This document shows positions 1 through 7,735 of a stretch of DNA of 23,591 nt, piece by piece. Each line of letters opens with the position of its first letter. The first letter of the stretch is position 1. Where the stretch lies: assembly GCA_910586045.1 (NCBI GenBank), contig CAJUIH010000052.1, positions 1 through 23,591 of the forward strand, written 5' to 3'. Position numbers and translations under genes: made by a program. The notes beneath the pieces were generated by a model. That model made no database searches and was not told where the DNA came from. It saw only the letters and a list, made by a program, of their open reading frames with translations. The DNA comes from an uncultured Eubacterium sp. GTDB lineage: Bacteria > Bacillota > Clostridia > Lachnospirales > Lachnospiraceae.

Positions 1-142
1 TTAGCTGCTGGCGTGGTCCTGGGCGAATTAGGCGCCGCGACCGGGGCAGGCCGATTCGCAAATTGCAGAATGCTTAGGGATGCTTGACATTCTGGAGGGC
101 CGCCAGCAAGCCGGGCAAACCGTCTCTCCCAGCGTCCGGTGA
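1..142 (+). other. possible 3' end of an upstream gene, frame disrupted
   Basis: Two overlapping open stretches run off the left edge. Frame 1 is open from base 1 to a TGA at 85-87 and begins LAAGVVLGELGAAT. Frame 2 is open from 32 to a TGA at 140-142 and has helix-like composition (IAECLGMLDILEGRQQAG). GC-rich composition suggests coding, but no single frame spans the stretch. A one-base indel near the GGGG run around 46-49 would join them. It could be the 3' end of a gene with a real or assembly frameshift, or simply non-coding. I do not recognise a family in either frame. Confidence 0.2.
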
Positions 143-147
143 GAAAA

Positions 148-178
148 AAAGTAACACCTTATATGAACGGTTACCTTT
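148..178 (+). terminator. weak hairpin, possible terminator of the upstream gene
   Basis: GTAAC (151-155) pairs with GTTAC (170-174), extended by AAA/TTT across one bulged C and by C-G across one bulged A. The loop is about 10 bases and the hairpin is followed by a short T-rich tail. It sits just after the last stop codon of the left-edge fragment, where a terminator would be expected. The stem is short and bulged. Confidence 0.25.
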
Positions 179-214
179 ATTTCTATGTTTTCCGCATCAG
201 ATCAGCGAAAACTG

Positions 215-243
215 TTTACGCAGTACAAAAAAAATGGTATGAT
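215..243 (+). promoter_or_regulatory. sigma-A type promoter for the CoA ligase gene
   Basis: TTTACG (215-220), a 17-base spacer, then TATGAT (238-243) preceded by TGG (an extended -10). Transcription would start near 250, leaving a leader of about 58 bases before the ATG at 308. ACTG and CAGT flank the -35 box as a small inverted repeat (212-225), which could be an operator half-site pair. The remaining bases of 1-307 show nothing else I can support. Confidence 0.55.
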
Positions 244-307
244 AAAAAACGTGATTTATACCGCGGATGAGCAGAAATAAAAATGAATGATTGGAGAATA
301 CGATTAC

Positions 308-1609
308 ATGAAGAACTATTATCAGCCAGAAATTGAAACAATGCCGTTGGAGCAGCTTAGAACGCTGCAGAGCGAACGGCTTGTGCAGCAGGTGCGGTTT
401 GTATATGACCATGTGCAGTTTTACCATGACAGGATGGACGAAGCAGGCGTAAAGCCGGAAGACATTAGGGGTGTTGACGATTTATATAAACTTCCGTTTA
501 TTACGAAAGACGACCTGCGCGACCAGTATCCGTACGGACTGCTCGGCGTTCCGCTTTCGGACTGTGTGCGGATTCAGTCTACAAGCGGCACGACAGGCAG
601 GCGTGTCGTGGCATTTTATACACAGGAAGATCTGGATATCTGGGAGGACTGCTGCGCAAGGGCGATTGTAGCCGCGGGCGGAACCAAGGAAGATGTCTGC
701 CATGTCTGCTACGGTTACGGCCTGTTTACCGGAGGACCGGGGTTAAACGGCGGCTCGCATAAAGTCGGCTGCCTGACACTTCCGATGTCATCCGGCAATA
801 CCGAACGCCAGCTCCAGTTTATGACAGACCTTGGGTCTACGATTATCTGCTGTACGCCGTCGTATGCCGCGAATTTGGGCGAGGCGGTGAATGAACGGGG
901 CTTAAAAGACCAGCTTAAATTAAAAGCGGGGATTTTCGGGGCGGAGCCTTGGACAGAGCAGATGCGCCGCAATATTGAAGAATCGCTCGGCATCAAAGCG
1001 TATGATATTTATGGGCTGACTGAAATTTCCGGCCCTGGCGTATCGTTTGAATGCGAGGAGCAGGCGGGCATGCATATCCAGGAAGATCATTTTATTGCGG
1101 AGATTATCAATCCAAAAACCGGGGAAGTGCTGCCGGAGGGCGAAACCGGGGAACTGGTATTTACCTGCATTACGAAAAAGGCATTCCCGCTGCTGCGCTA
1201 CCGTACGCGCGATTTGTGCCGTCTGACGAGAAAGAAATGTTCGTGCGGGCGTACCCATGTGCGGATGATGAAGCCAAAGGGCAGAAGCGATGATATGATG
1301 GTCGTAAAAGGGGTGAATGTATGGCCGTCACAGATTGAAACCGTGCTTTTGAATCAGGGCTACCAGGCGAATTACCAGATTGTCGTAGACCGTGTCGGCA
1401 ATAACGATACGATTGAAGTACAGGTAGAACTGACACCGGAGATGGCTGAAAATAAGGCCGTATCGGTGCAGCAGCGCGAGAAAAAGATTGTGTCCGGCTT
1501 AAAGTCCATGCTGGGAATCCGGGTGGATGTCAAAGTCGTAGAGCCTAAGAGTATCGAAAGAAGCGAGGGCAAGGCGGTGCGCGTCATTGATAAGAGGCAT
1601 TTGTATTAG
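308..1609 (+). CDS. PaaK-type acyl/aryl-CoA ligase (AMP-forming)
   Basis: This is a 433-residue member of the phenylacetate-CoA ligase branch of adenylate-forming enzymes. These enzymes activate a carboxylic acid as acyl-AMP and transfer it to CoA in the cytosol. Seen: the phosphate-binding loop STSGTTGR (about residues 91-98), YGLTE (235-239), the RYRTRD segment, a CSCGR pair of cysteines (311, 313), and the hinge and C-terminal domain with GRSDDMMVVKGVNVWP. Length matches the family. The ATG at 308 is chosen over 287 because GGAG lies about 11 bases upstream and the protein then begins MKNYYQPEIETMP, as is typical for the family. The acid substrate cannot be read from sequence; phenylacetate, indoleacetate and other aryl acids are all possible. 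It faces the purine operon tail to tail and has its own promoter, so its link to purine breakdown is unproven. Confidence 0.88.
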   Translation: MKNYYQPEIETMPLEQLRTLQSERLVQQVRFVYDHVQFYHDRMDEAGVKPEDIRGVDDLYKLPFITKDDLRDQYPYGLLGVPLSDCVRIQSTSGTTGRRVVAFYTQEDLDIWEDCCARAIVAAGGTKEDVCHVCYGYGLFTGGPGLNGGSHKVGCLTLPMSSGNTERQLQFMTDLGSTIICCTPSYAANLGEAVNERGLKDQLKLKAGIFGAEPWTEQMRRNIEESLGIKAYDIYGLTEISGPGVSFECEEQAGMHIQEDHFIAEIINPKTGEVLPEGETGELVFTCITKKAFPLLRYRTRDLCRLTRKKCSCGRTHVRMMKPKGRSDDMMVVKGVNVWPSQIETVLLNQGYQANYQIVVDRVGNNDTIEVQVELTPEMAENKAVSVQQREKKIVSGLKSMLGIRVDVKVVEPKSIERSEGKAVRVIDKRHLY

Positions 1610-1628
1610 TACAGCGTTTACGGAATCA

Positions 1629-1711
1629 ATGAAAAACGGGATAAAAAAATCAGGATAAAAACATCAGGATAGAAGAATCGGGATAGAAGAATCAGGATAG
1701 AAACATAGGAT
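1629..1711 (+). repeat. 14-bp tandem repeat, about six copies
   Basis: Six head-to-tail units with consensus near ARAARAATCAGGAT: 1629-1642, 1643-1656, 1657-1670, 1671-1684, 1685-1698, and a 13-base unit at 1699-1711. A partial unit follows. It lies between the stop of the CoA ligase gene and the terminator at 1728. The unit is not a multiple of three and has no spacers, so it is a minisatellite rather than coding repeats or a CRISPR array. Confidence 0.85.
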
Positions 1712-1727
1712 AGAAGAAGTATCTGTT

Positions 1728-1764
1728 AAAAAAAGGACTGTGGGAAATTCCCACAGCCTTTTTT
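1728..1764. terminator. bidirectional rho-independent terminator between convergent genes
   Basis: CTGTGGGA (1737-1744) pairs perfectly with TCCCACAG (1748-1755) around a 3-base loop. AAGG/CCTT extends the stem past one bulged A. The stem is flanked by A7 on the left and T6 on the right, so it works for the CoA ligase on plus and for the arcC end of the purine operon on minus. Confidence 0.88.
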
Positions 1765-1797
1765 CATATGTTAAGGAGTATTAAAATGGTTTGCGTA

Positions 1798-2742
1798 TTA
1801 TAAATGGAACGTCGTTCCGGTAGCGCCCTGAATAGCATCCCTGGATTTTTCCAGCAGTGTAATCAGTGCGGTACGTCCCGGTTTGGAAGCCGCGAAATCT
1901 ACGGCTGCTTCTACCTTAGGCAGCATGGAGCCGGCGGCGAAATGCCCTTCTTTGATGTATTGCTTTGCTTCCTCTACCGATACCTGGTCCAGCCATTTTT
2001 CCTGCGGCGTGCCAAAATGCAGCGCTACTTTTTCCACTGCGGTCAGGATGATCAGGTAATCCGCGTCCAGTTCCTTGGCAAGCAGACAGCTTGCGAAGTC
2101 TTTGTCGATTACGGCGCTGGCGCCCTTTAAATGGTTGCCCTGCCTTGTAACAGGGATGCCGCCGCCGCCGCAGGCGATCACCAGGTCGCCGGAATTTACC
2201 ATCGTACGGATGGTTCCGATTTCGATGATTTCAACCGGTTTTGGAGATGCTACGACACGGCGGTAGCCGCGCCCGGCGTCTTCTTTCATAATATAGTTGA
2301 AATTTTCTTCCATCATTTTGGCCTGTTCTTGGGATACAAACTTGCCAATCGGTTTGGAAGGATTTTGGAATGCGGGATCGTCCGCTTCCACGCGTACCTG
2401 CGTGATCATCGTTGCGACCGGAATATCCGTAATGCCGCGGTTTAACAGCTCTTCTCTAAGGGCATTCTGCAGGTCGTATCCGATATAGGCCTGGCTCATA
2501 GCTACGCAGACGGACAGCGGGGTATTCGGCTGTTTTTCGTCTTCGTGGGTCAGCGCGATCATAGCGTTGTTTACCATGCCGACCTGCGGGCCGTTTCCAT
2601 GCGCGACAACAACCTCGCAGCCTTCTTCGATCAGGTCGACGATTGCTTTCGCAGTAATTTTTACGGCTGCCATCTGTTCAGGAAGCGTATTTCCAAGCGC
2701 GTTCCCGCCCAGGGCAATCACGATTCTTCTTTTTTTTGCCAT
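1798..2742 (-). CDS. arcC: carbamate kinase
   Basis: A 314-residue carbamate kinase, which converts carbamoyl phosphate and ADP to carbamate and ATP in the cytosol. Seen: N-terminal IALGGNALGN, AHGNGPQVG, ACGGGGIPV, a VIDKDFASCLLA segment, LTAVEKV and a GSMLPKVEAA C-terminal motif. All are standard for the amino-acid kinase fold of ArcC. Full length. GGAG lies 8 bases before the ATG. It is the last gene of the minus-strand operon, 28 bases after ygeW, and ends before a bidirectional terminator. There is no arginine deiminase here, so the carbamoyl phosphate most likely comes from YgeW acting on a purine-derived ureido compound. This would be the ATP-yielding step (inference). The E. coli equivalent in the same cluster is yqeA. 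Confidence 0.95.
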   Translation of the reverse strand: MAKKRRIVIALGGNALGNTLPEQMAAVKITAKAIVDLIEEGCEVVVAHGNGPQVGMVNNAMIALTHEDEKQPNTPLSVCVAMSQAYIGYDLQNALREELLNRGITDIPVATMITQVRVEADDPAFQNPSKPIGKFVSQEQAKMMEENFNYIMKEDAGRGYRRVVASPKPVEIIEIGTIRTMVNSGDLVIACGGGGIPVTRQGNHLKGASAVIDKDFASCLLAKELDADYLIILTAVEKVALHFGTPQEKWLDQVSVEEAKQYIKEGHFAAGSMLPKVEAAVDFAASKPGRTALITLLEKSRDAIQGATGTTFHL

Positions 2743-2770
2743 AATGTATTCTCCAATAAGTGCAGACGGT

Positions 2771-3973
2771 TTATTTGAAAATTCTCGGTGTGCCTTTTTC
2801 TTCGAGTTTCTTTAAGATTTCAGCCGGATCCGCAAATTTTGCAAGGAAAATCATAGCCGCGATAATATATGGCTTAAAGCTTGCTTCTTTGTATAACGGG
2901 TCACGATAACGGTCAAATACCGTTGCGTCTACTTCGCCTTCTTTGCAGCTTACGCCGGAAATGTCTGCCGGCAGGCAGTGCATATAGAGCGCTTTGCCGT
3001 CTTTGGTCGTTTTCATCAGTTCTTCGGTACATGCCCAGTCTTTATGGTTTGCGTTCTGTGCGAGCAGTTCTTTTTCCAATGCCTTGATGCCTTCGGTATC
3101 GCCGTTTCCGTACAGTTCGGTACGTTTTTCCATTGCTGCAAACGGAGCCCAGCTCTTTGGATATACGATATCCGCGTCTTTGAACGCTTCTGCCATGTCG
3201 TTGGTCTTTTTAAACGTACCGCCGGATTTCTTTGCGTTTTCAGCGGCAACGGCTTCTACTTCCGGGAATACCTCGTATCCTTCCGGATGAGCGAGTACGA
3301 CGTCCATGCCGAAACGTGTCATCAGTCCGATAATACCCTGCGGAACGGACAGCGGTTTGCCGTAAGACGGAGAATAGGCCCATGTCATAGCCAGTTTTTT
3401 GCCTTTTAAGTTTTCTACACCGCCGAACTCATGGATAATATGGAGCATATCAGCCATAGCCTGTGTTGGGTGGTCGATATCGCACTGCAGGTTGACAAGC
3501 GTAGGCTTCTGCTCTAAGATGCCGTCTTTATTGCCCTGTGTTACCGCGTCTACTACTTCATGCATATATTTATTGCCTTTTCCGATGTACATATCGTCAC
3601 GGATTCCGATTACGTCTGCCATAAAGGAGATCATGTTCGCGGTTTCACGTACAGTTTCGCCGTGCGCTACCTGGGATTTTCCTTCGTCCAGATCCTGTAC
3701 TTCCAGGCCTAACAGGTTGCAGGCGGAAGCGAAAGAGAAGCGGGTGCGTGTAGAATTGTCGCGGAATAAGGAAATGCCGAGTCCGCTTTCAAATACTTTT
3801 GTGGAAATGTTGTTCTCACGCATAAAACGCAGCGCATCCGCAACAGTAAATACGGCTTCGAGTTCTTCGTCGGTTTTTTCCCAGGTCAGGAAAAAGTCGC
3901 CGTTGTACATGTCTTTGAAGTTCAGTTTGTTTAATTTGTCGATATAGTCCTGCAGTGTTTTCATTTCGCTCAT
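2771..3973 (-). CDS. ygeW: YgeW-type carbamoyltransferase
   Basis: A 400-residue member of the aspartate/ornithine carbamoyltransferase superfamily. Seen: the carbamoyl-phosphate loop STRTR (residues 74-78), HPTQ (168-171) and HCLPAD in the C-terminal half. It is longer than ornithine carbamoyltransferase (about 330), as YgeW proteins are. YgeW enzymes do not show normal ornithine or aspartate activity, and their substrate has been uncertain. In this context it probably works in the catabolic direction, phosphorolysing a ureido intermediate to carbamoyl phosphate for ArcC (inference). AAGGAGG lies 10 bases before the ATG at 3971-3973. A second in-frame ATG four codons in is less well placed. 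It lies between ygeY and arcC in one operon. Confidence 0.93.
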   Translation of the reverse strand: MSEMKTLQDYIDKLNKLNFKDMYNGDFFLTWEKTDEELEAVFTVADALRFMRENNISTKVFESGLGISLFRDNSTRTRFSFASACNLLGLEVQDLDEGKSQVAHGETVRETANMISFMADVIGIRDDMYIGKGNKYMHEVVDAVTQGNKDGILEQKPTLVNLQCDIDHPTQAMADMLHIIHEFGGVENLKGKKLAMTWAYSPSYGKPLSVPQGIIGLMTRFGMDVVLAHPEGYEVFPEVEAVAAENAKKSGGTFKKTNDMAEAFKDADIVYPKSWAPFAAMEKRTELYGNGDTEGIKALEKELLAQNANHKDWACTEELMKTTKDGKALYMHCLPADISGVSCKEGEVDATVFDRYRDPLYKEASFKPYIIAAMIFLAKFADPAEILKKLEEKGTPRIFK

Positions 3974-4066
3974 AGTAAAAAATCCTCCTTAAAATAGTGT
4001 TGGCGCCTTGGCCGTTTCAATTTCCTGTTTTCATAGACTTTTTCTAAACGTAGGATGGAACCGGAA

Positions 4067-5380
4067 TTATTCGCAGTATTCACCCGGCAGCGCGGCATAA
4101 ACAGCGGCACAGGTAACAAGGTCCTGTTTCCATGTCTTTTCATTCGGCGCGTGTGCCTGTGCTTCCGCGCCAGGTCCAAATCCGATACAAGGGATGCCGT
4201 TTCTGCCCATAATCGAAACGCCGTTTGTAGAGAATGTCCATTTGTCGGTTAACGGGCGTGCCTGGCGCATTTCCAGTGTTTCCGGCGCACCGATGCGCTG
4301 TTCGCCGTAAAGTCCCTTATAAGCGGCTTCGAGTGCCTGCGTTACCTTGTGATCCTTTGGAATCGCCCAGGTCGGGAAGTAGCATTCGATTTCGTATACA
4401 CATCCGGTATAGGAAGGACGGTCATAGTTGTACATAGATACTTTGACGTCGTCGCCGTATTTTTTTACGTTCGGCAGGTTGCGGATTTCGTCCAGGCAGC
4501 TTTCCCATGTTTCACCGAATGTCATACGGCGGTCTAAGGAAATGGAGCAGGAGTCCGCAACGGCGCAGCGGCTTGGCGAGGTATAGAAAATCTGCGAAAC
4601 CGTTACGGTACCGCGGCCTAAGAAGCGCGCTTCTTCCCAGTCCTTATTGTATTTTTCATCCAGCATTTTTACAAGGCCTTTGATCGGCGTTGCGTCATCC
4701 GCGTCATTTTCATTTAACGCGCGGATATCCTGGAGAATATCGGCCATTTTGTAAATCGCGTTGTCGCCGCGTTCCGGTGCGGATCCGTGGCAGGAAACGC
4801 CTCTGACGTCGACGCGGATTTCCATACGTCCGCGCTGTCCGCGGTAGATGCCGCCGTCTGTCGGTTCGGTAGATACTACAAATTCCGGGCGTACCTTATC
4901 TTCGTTGATAATGTACTGCCAGCAGAGTCCGTCGCAGTCTTCTTCCTGAACGGTGCCGACTACCATAATCTTGCAGCCTTCCGGGATCAGGCCGAGGTCT
5001 TTCATAATTTTTGCGCCGTATACGGAAGAAACAATGCCGCCGCACTGGTCGGAAACGCCGCGTCCGCCGATTTCCGTATCGTTTTCATAGCCTTCGTACG
5101 GGTCAAAATCCCAGTTTTCCAGATTTCCGATCCCTACGGTATCGATATGCGCATCATAGGCAATGATCCGGTCGCCGGTTCCCATATAGCCGATGACATT
5201 TCCCTGCGGGTCAATCTGTACTTCATCAAATCCGACTTTTCGCATTTCCGCGGCAATCGTTTCGATATGCGCTTTTTCATCACAGCTTTCCCCTGGGTTT
5301 TTTACGATGGCACGCAAAAACGCGTTCATGTCTTTTCCGTAGCCTTCTGCCGCTGCTTTAATTTTTTCAAAATCTGCCAT
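4067..5380 (-). CDS. ygeY: YgeY-type M20 metallohydrolase
   Basis: A 437-residue M20/ArgE-DapE-family amidohydrolase of the YgeY group, often annotated as selenium-metabolism linked. Metal ligands are visible: HID (H78, D80), D111 in SDQCGG, the catalytic and ligand pair EE (146-147), E172 in STEPTDGG, and the C-terminal His in HAPNE. The inserted dimerisation domain contains RGVSCHGSAPERGDN. Such enzymes cut amide or carbamoyl bonds. Here it may release 2,3-diaminopropionate or a related amino acid from an acylated or ureido purine-ring fragment, upstream of YgeX (inference). AGGAGG lies 9 bases before the ATG. The 93-base gap to ygeW holds no obvious promoter or terminator. Confidence 0.92.
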   Translation of the reverse strand: MADFEKIKAAAEGYGKDMNAFLRAIVKNPGESCDEKAHIETIAAEMRKVGFDEVQIDPQGNVIGYMGTGDRIIAYDAHIDTVGIGNLENWDFDPYEGYENDTEIGGRGVSDQCGGIVSSVYGAKIMKDLGLIPEGCKIMVVGTVQEEDCDGLCWQYIINEDKVRPEFVVSTEPTDGGIYRGQRGRMEIRVDVRGVSCHGSAPERGDNAIYKMADILQDIRALNENDADDATPIKGLVKMLDEKYNKDWEEARFLGRGTVTVSQIFYTSPSRCAVADSCSISLDRRMTFGETWESCLDEIRNLPNVKKYGDDVKVSMYNYDRPSYTGCVYEIECYFPTWAIPKDHKVTQALEAAYKGLYGEQRIGAPETLEMRQARPLTDKWTFSTNGVSIMGRNGIPCIGFGPGAEAQAHAPNEKTWKQDLVTCAAVYAALPGEYCE

Positions 5381-5414
5381 TGTGTGTTTCCTCCTGTATG
5401 ATTGATTGATCGAT

Positions 5415-5464
5415 CCATACGAATCCTTCAGTACCGTCTGTACAATATAGATGGATCCGTATGG
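5415..5464 (-). other. hairpin in the ygeX-ygeY intergenic region
   Basis: CCATACG (5415-5421) pairs with CGTATGG (5458-5464). After one mismatch, ATCC (5423-5426) pairs with GGAT (5453-5456). The loop contains a second small GTAC/GTAC hairpin. No U-run follows on the transcribed strand, so it is not an intrinsic terminator. It lies in the 130-base gap before the ygeY ribosome site and may be an mRNA processing or stability element, or a protein-binding site. Confidence 0.5.
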
Positions 5465-5510
5465 TAGGTGCTTTGTTTGTATTTTTGTAGCTTTTGCTTT
5501 TTCGTGCAGC

Positions 5511-6758
5511 CTATTTTAAATCTGCAAACGGTTCCTTGTCCGTTCCGCATAACCCTTCCCATGTGATCTCACGGTAACGGTCCGGATCGGTATCGCCTTC
5601 GGAAGATACAAGTAATACCTGCGAGTTTTCATCCAGCTTTAAGGATTCTTTTAAGTCTTTGTATTCCGGCATGGTCATAACCGCGTGGAGCAGGCCCATT
5701 GTCACGGAACCGGATTCCCCGGAAATCACGCGCTCGTCGCCGCGGCATGGGGAGCCGTAAATGCGGGTTCCGTTTGCGCTGACCCAATCCGGGCAGGAGA
5801 CAAACGTATGTACATGGTTTCTTAAAATATCCCAGGAAACCGTATTCGCTTCCCCGCATGCAAGTCCGGCCATAATCGTAAGCATATCTCCGGTTACGTT
5901 GACGCGGCTTCCGTCCGCTTTTTCGGCGGAACGGAACAGACAGTCCGCTTCTCCCGCTTCCGCTACGACCATAATCGGCGGATTTTCTTTGAAACGGTTT
6001 GCGAAATAGCCGACAACGGCACCGGCAAGCGAACCGACTCCTGCCTGTACAAATACATGTGTCGGACGGCAGCCGTCCGCTTCAAGCTGCTGGTCCGCTT
6101 CCATAGCAAGCGTGCCGTAGCCCTGCATAATCCAGGTCGGGATTTCTTCATAGCCTTCCCATGCGGTATCCTGTACCATAATGCCGCGTTCGGTCTGTTC
6201 GGCTTCTTTTGCAGCCAGACGGACACAATCGTCATAATTCATATCTTCGATTGTAACTTTTGCGTTTTCTTTCGCGATATTATTTAAACGCGTCTGCGTG
6301 GAACCTTTCGGCATATGAACGACACATTTTTGTCCGAGCTTGTTTGCCGCCCATGCGACGCCGCGTCCGTGGTTGCCGTCTGTGGCGGTAAAAAAGGTCG
6401 CCTGGCCGAATGTATCGCGCAGTTCGCTGGATGTAAGGAAGCTGTAAGGGACTTCGCTTACGTCTTTGCCCAGTTCTTTTGCGATGTATTTTGCGATCGC
6501 GTAGGAACCGCCGAGTACTTTAAAGGCATTCAGTCCGAAACGATAAGATTCATCCTTTACATATACCCGGTTTACACCCAAATAGCCGGCAAGATTCGAC
6601 AGCCTGGTCAAAGGGGTTACGGCATACTGCGGAAAGCTCTTGTGAAAATCGCTGGCCTTTTTCATCTCTTCCAGGGACATGTTTGCAAGCTGCTTATCAT
6701 CGCTTTTGGTAATACGGTTGGGTGTCCATTTGATTGGGCTCCCGAATGGATTGCTCAT
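5511..6758 (-). CDS. ygeX: diaminopropionate ammonia-lyase
   Basis: A 415-residue fold-type II PLP enzyme, also called DpaL, which cleaves 2,3-diaminopropionate to pyruvate and two ammonia via 2-aminoacrylate. Seen: the PLP lysine in LNAFKVLGGSYA (K80), the phosphate-binding TDGNHGRGVAWAA, VFVQAGVGSLAGAVVGY in the middle, and SGESGSVTMG near the C-terminus. Length fits the E. coli enzyme (about 400). AGGAGG lies 7 bases before the ATG. It follows the regulator gene by 28 bases, so the two are co-transcribed. Within an anaerobic purine-degrading cluster it is thought to provide the carbon exit point, since pyruvate can then be fermented. The released aminoacrylate gives a reason for the nearby ridA. 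Confidence 0.95.
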   Translation of the reverse strand: MSNPFGSPIKWTPNRITKSDDKQLANMSLEEMKKASDFHKSFPQYAVTPLTRLSNLAGYLGVNRVYVKDESYRFGLNAFKVLGGSYAIAKYIAKELGKDVSEVPYSFLTSSELRDTFGQATFFTATDGNHGRGVAWAANKLGQKCVVHMPKGSTQTRLNNIAKENAKVTIEDMNYDDCVRLAAKEAEQTERGIMVQDTAWEGYEEIPTWIMQGYGTLAMEADQQLEADGCRPTHVFVQAGVGSLAGAVVGYFANRFKENPPIMVVAEAGEADCLFRSAEKADGSRVNVTGDMLTIMAGLACGEANTVSWDILRNHVHTFVSCPDWVSANGTRIYGSPCRGDERVISGESGSVTMGLLHAVMTMPEYKDLKESLKLDENSQVLLVSSEGDTDPDRYREITWEGLCGTDKEPFADLK

Positions 6759-6786
6759 GATAGATCCTCCTTTGCTGAATTAGAAC

Positions 6787-7434
6787 TTACTTATTGATAT
6801 CTACATAACTGTAGAGTGTGTATTTGGAGATGCCGAAATATTTTGCGACTTTATCCCCGGATTTTGTAATAAGAAAGGCGCCGGTGTCATTTAAGAAGTT
6901 GATCGCCGTAATCTTATCTTCCTTGGTCATAAGCGGAACGGGAATGCCGACAAGGTTTACCGACTGCTCGATCAGTTCGTCTAAAAGGCCGTTTACATCG
7001 TGCAGGATCGTATTCGTGGACTGGCCTTTGTCCCCGCCTTTTGATTCCGGCGGGCTGGTAATCGTATGGATGCTGTTTTCCAAGGCAACCAGGCCCGTGA
7101 TATCATAATTGATGGCAAGGACATATCGAAGCATGCCGGAATCATCCCGGATGTAAAGAGTACTTGACCGCAGGATCCGTCCGTCGTTTGTCCGGGTCAG
7201 GTAAGCAAGCTGGTCTTTGAACGGTTTATTCCGGTGCTTGATGGCCCGCAGTACGGCTTCGGAAGGCCCGTCTCCGGTTTCCCGGCCTGTGATATGCCCG
7301 TTTTCTATATATACAATTGTATTTTCACGCGTATCGCCGGCCAGGTCATGAATGGCGACTTCGCATTTTTCGCCGAACTGTGCTGCAATACCGGCGGCAA
7401 TCTGTTTTAATAGTTCTAGTCTTGTGTCTGCCAT
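6787..7434 (-). CDS. DauR/YheO-like PAS-HTH transcriptional regulator
   Basis: A 215-residue regulator of the YheO/DauR family: an N-terminal PAS-like domain (about residues 15-130) and a C-terminal helix-turn-helix ending in VAKYFGISKYTLYSYVDINK. The family pattern HDL ... GHITGR ... LRSSTLYIRDD is clear and recurs in the second regulator at 15158-15868. The start is set at 7434, not the upstream ATG at 7479, because AGGAGG lies 5 bases before it and the promoter at 7482-7509 would start transcription near 7475. As first gene of the minus operon it probably senses a purine or a breakdown product and controls its own operon and the divergent one (inference). The ligand is unknown. Confidence 0.88.
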   Translation of the reverse strand: MADTRLELLKQIAAGIAAQFGEKCEVAIHDLAGDTRENTIVYIENGHITGRETGDGPSEAVLRAIKHRNKPFKDQLAYLTRTNDGRILRSSTLYIRDDSGMLRYVLAINYDITGLVALENSIHTITSPPESKGGDKGQSTNTILHDVNGLLDELIEQSVNLVGIPVPLMTKEDKITAINFLNDTGAFLITKSGDKVAKYFGISKYTLYSYVDINK

Positions 7435-7481
7435 GTCAGCCTCCTTTTCGCTTATTGTCTGATACCTTTCCTGTTGCATCT

Positions 7482-7509
7482 ATTATAGCATGTATTTTCC
7501 AAAAAGCAA
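7482..7509 (-). promoter_or_regulatory. promoter of the minus-strand purine operon
   Basis: On the minus strand: TTGCTT (7509-7504), a 16-base spacer, and a perfect TATAAT (7487-7482) preceded by TGC (extended -10). The start would be near 7475, giving a leader of about 40 bases to the regulator ATG. Together with 7541-7650 it fills the 345-base gene-free divergent region. Confidence 0.75.
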
Positions 7510-7540
7510 CAGAAAAATAAAAATTTTTTTTCAACATAAA

Positions 7541-7573
7541 AAATTTTTGCTATATGAAAATTTTTTGCTCTAT
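7541..7573 (+). repeat. phased AT-rich direct repeat, candidate operator
   Basis: Two copies of a 15-base element, AAATTTTTGCTATAT (7541-7555) and AATTTTTTGCTCTAT (7559-7573), offset by 18 bases and matching at 13 of 15 positions. A third A/T tract (7521-7531) lies about 20 bases further left. They sit between the two divergent promoters and could be regulator sites or an intrinsically bent segment. A/T richness alone could create part of the likeness. Confidence 0.4.
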
Positions 7574-7621
7574 TATATTGATAAAAAATTATTATTTCTC
7601 AAAAAAATTATTTAAAAAGGA

Positions 7622-7650
7622 TTGCAATTTGGTAAAAAGGATGATAATAT
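7622..7650 (+). promoter_or_regulatory. candidate promoter of the permease operon
   Basis: TTGCAA (7622-7627), a 17-base spacer, and TAATAT (7645-7650); GATAAT at 7643-7648 is an overlapping alternative -10. Transcription would begin near 7657 and give a leader of about 120 bases before the permease ATG at 7780. Confidence 0.5.
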
Positions 7651-7677
7651 GGATATAACAAGAGAAGCATTTGTTTA

Positions 7678-7735
7678 ATTTGCACGACTTAGGCCGGATG
7701 GATCTGCCGAATAGGTAGTAAAATTGAATGCAAAT
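7678..7735 (+). other. closed-stem structure in the permease leader
   Basis: ATTTGCA (7678-7684) pairs perfectly with TGCAAAT (7729-7735) across 44 bases. Inside, ACTT (7687-7690) can pair with AGGT (7713-7716, one G-U) and GGC (7692-7694) with GCC (7706-7708). It ends about 30 bases before the ribosome site. I find no match to the guanine/adenine riboswitch core. The same TGCAAAT word occurs near other promoters in the window, so DNA-level operator use is an alternative. Confidence 0.35.

Noticed and set aside
1629..1711. CRISPR array
   Set aside because: Units are 14 bases, directly adjacent with no spacers, and no cas genes are nearby.
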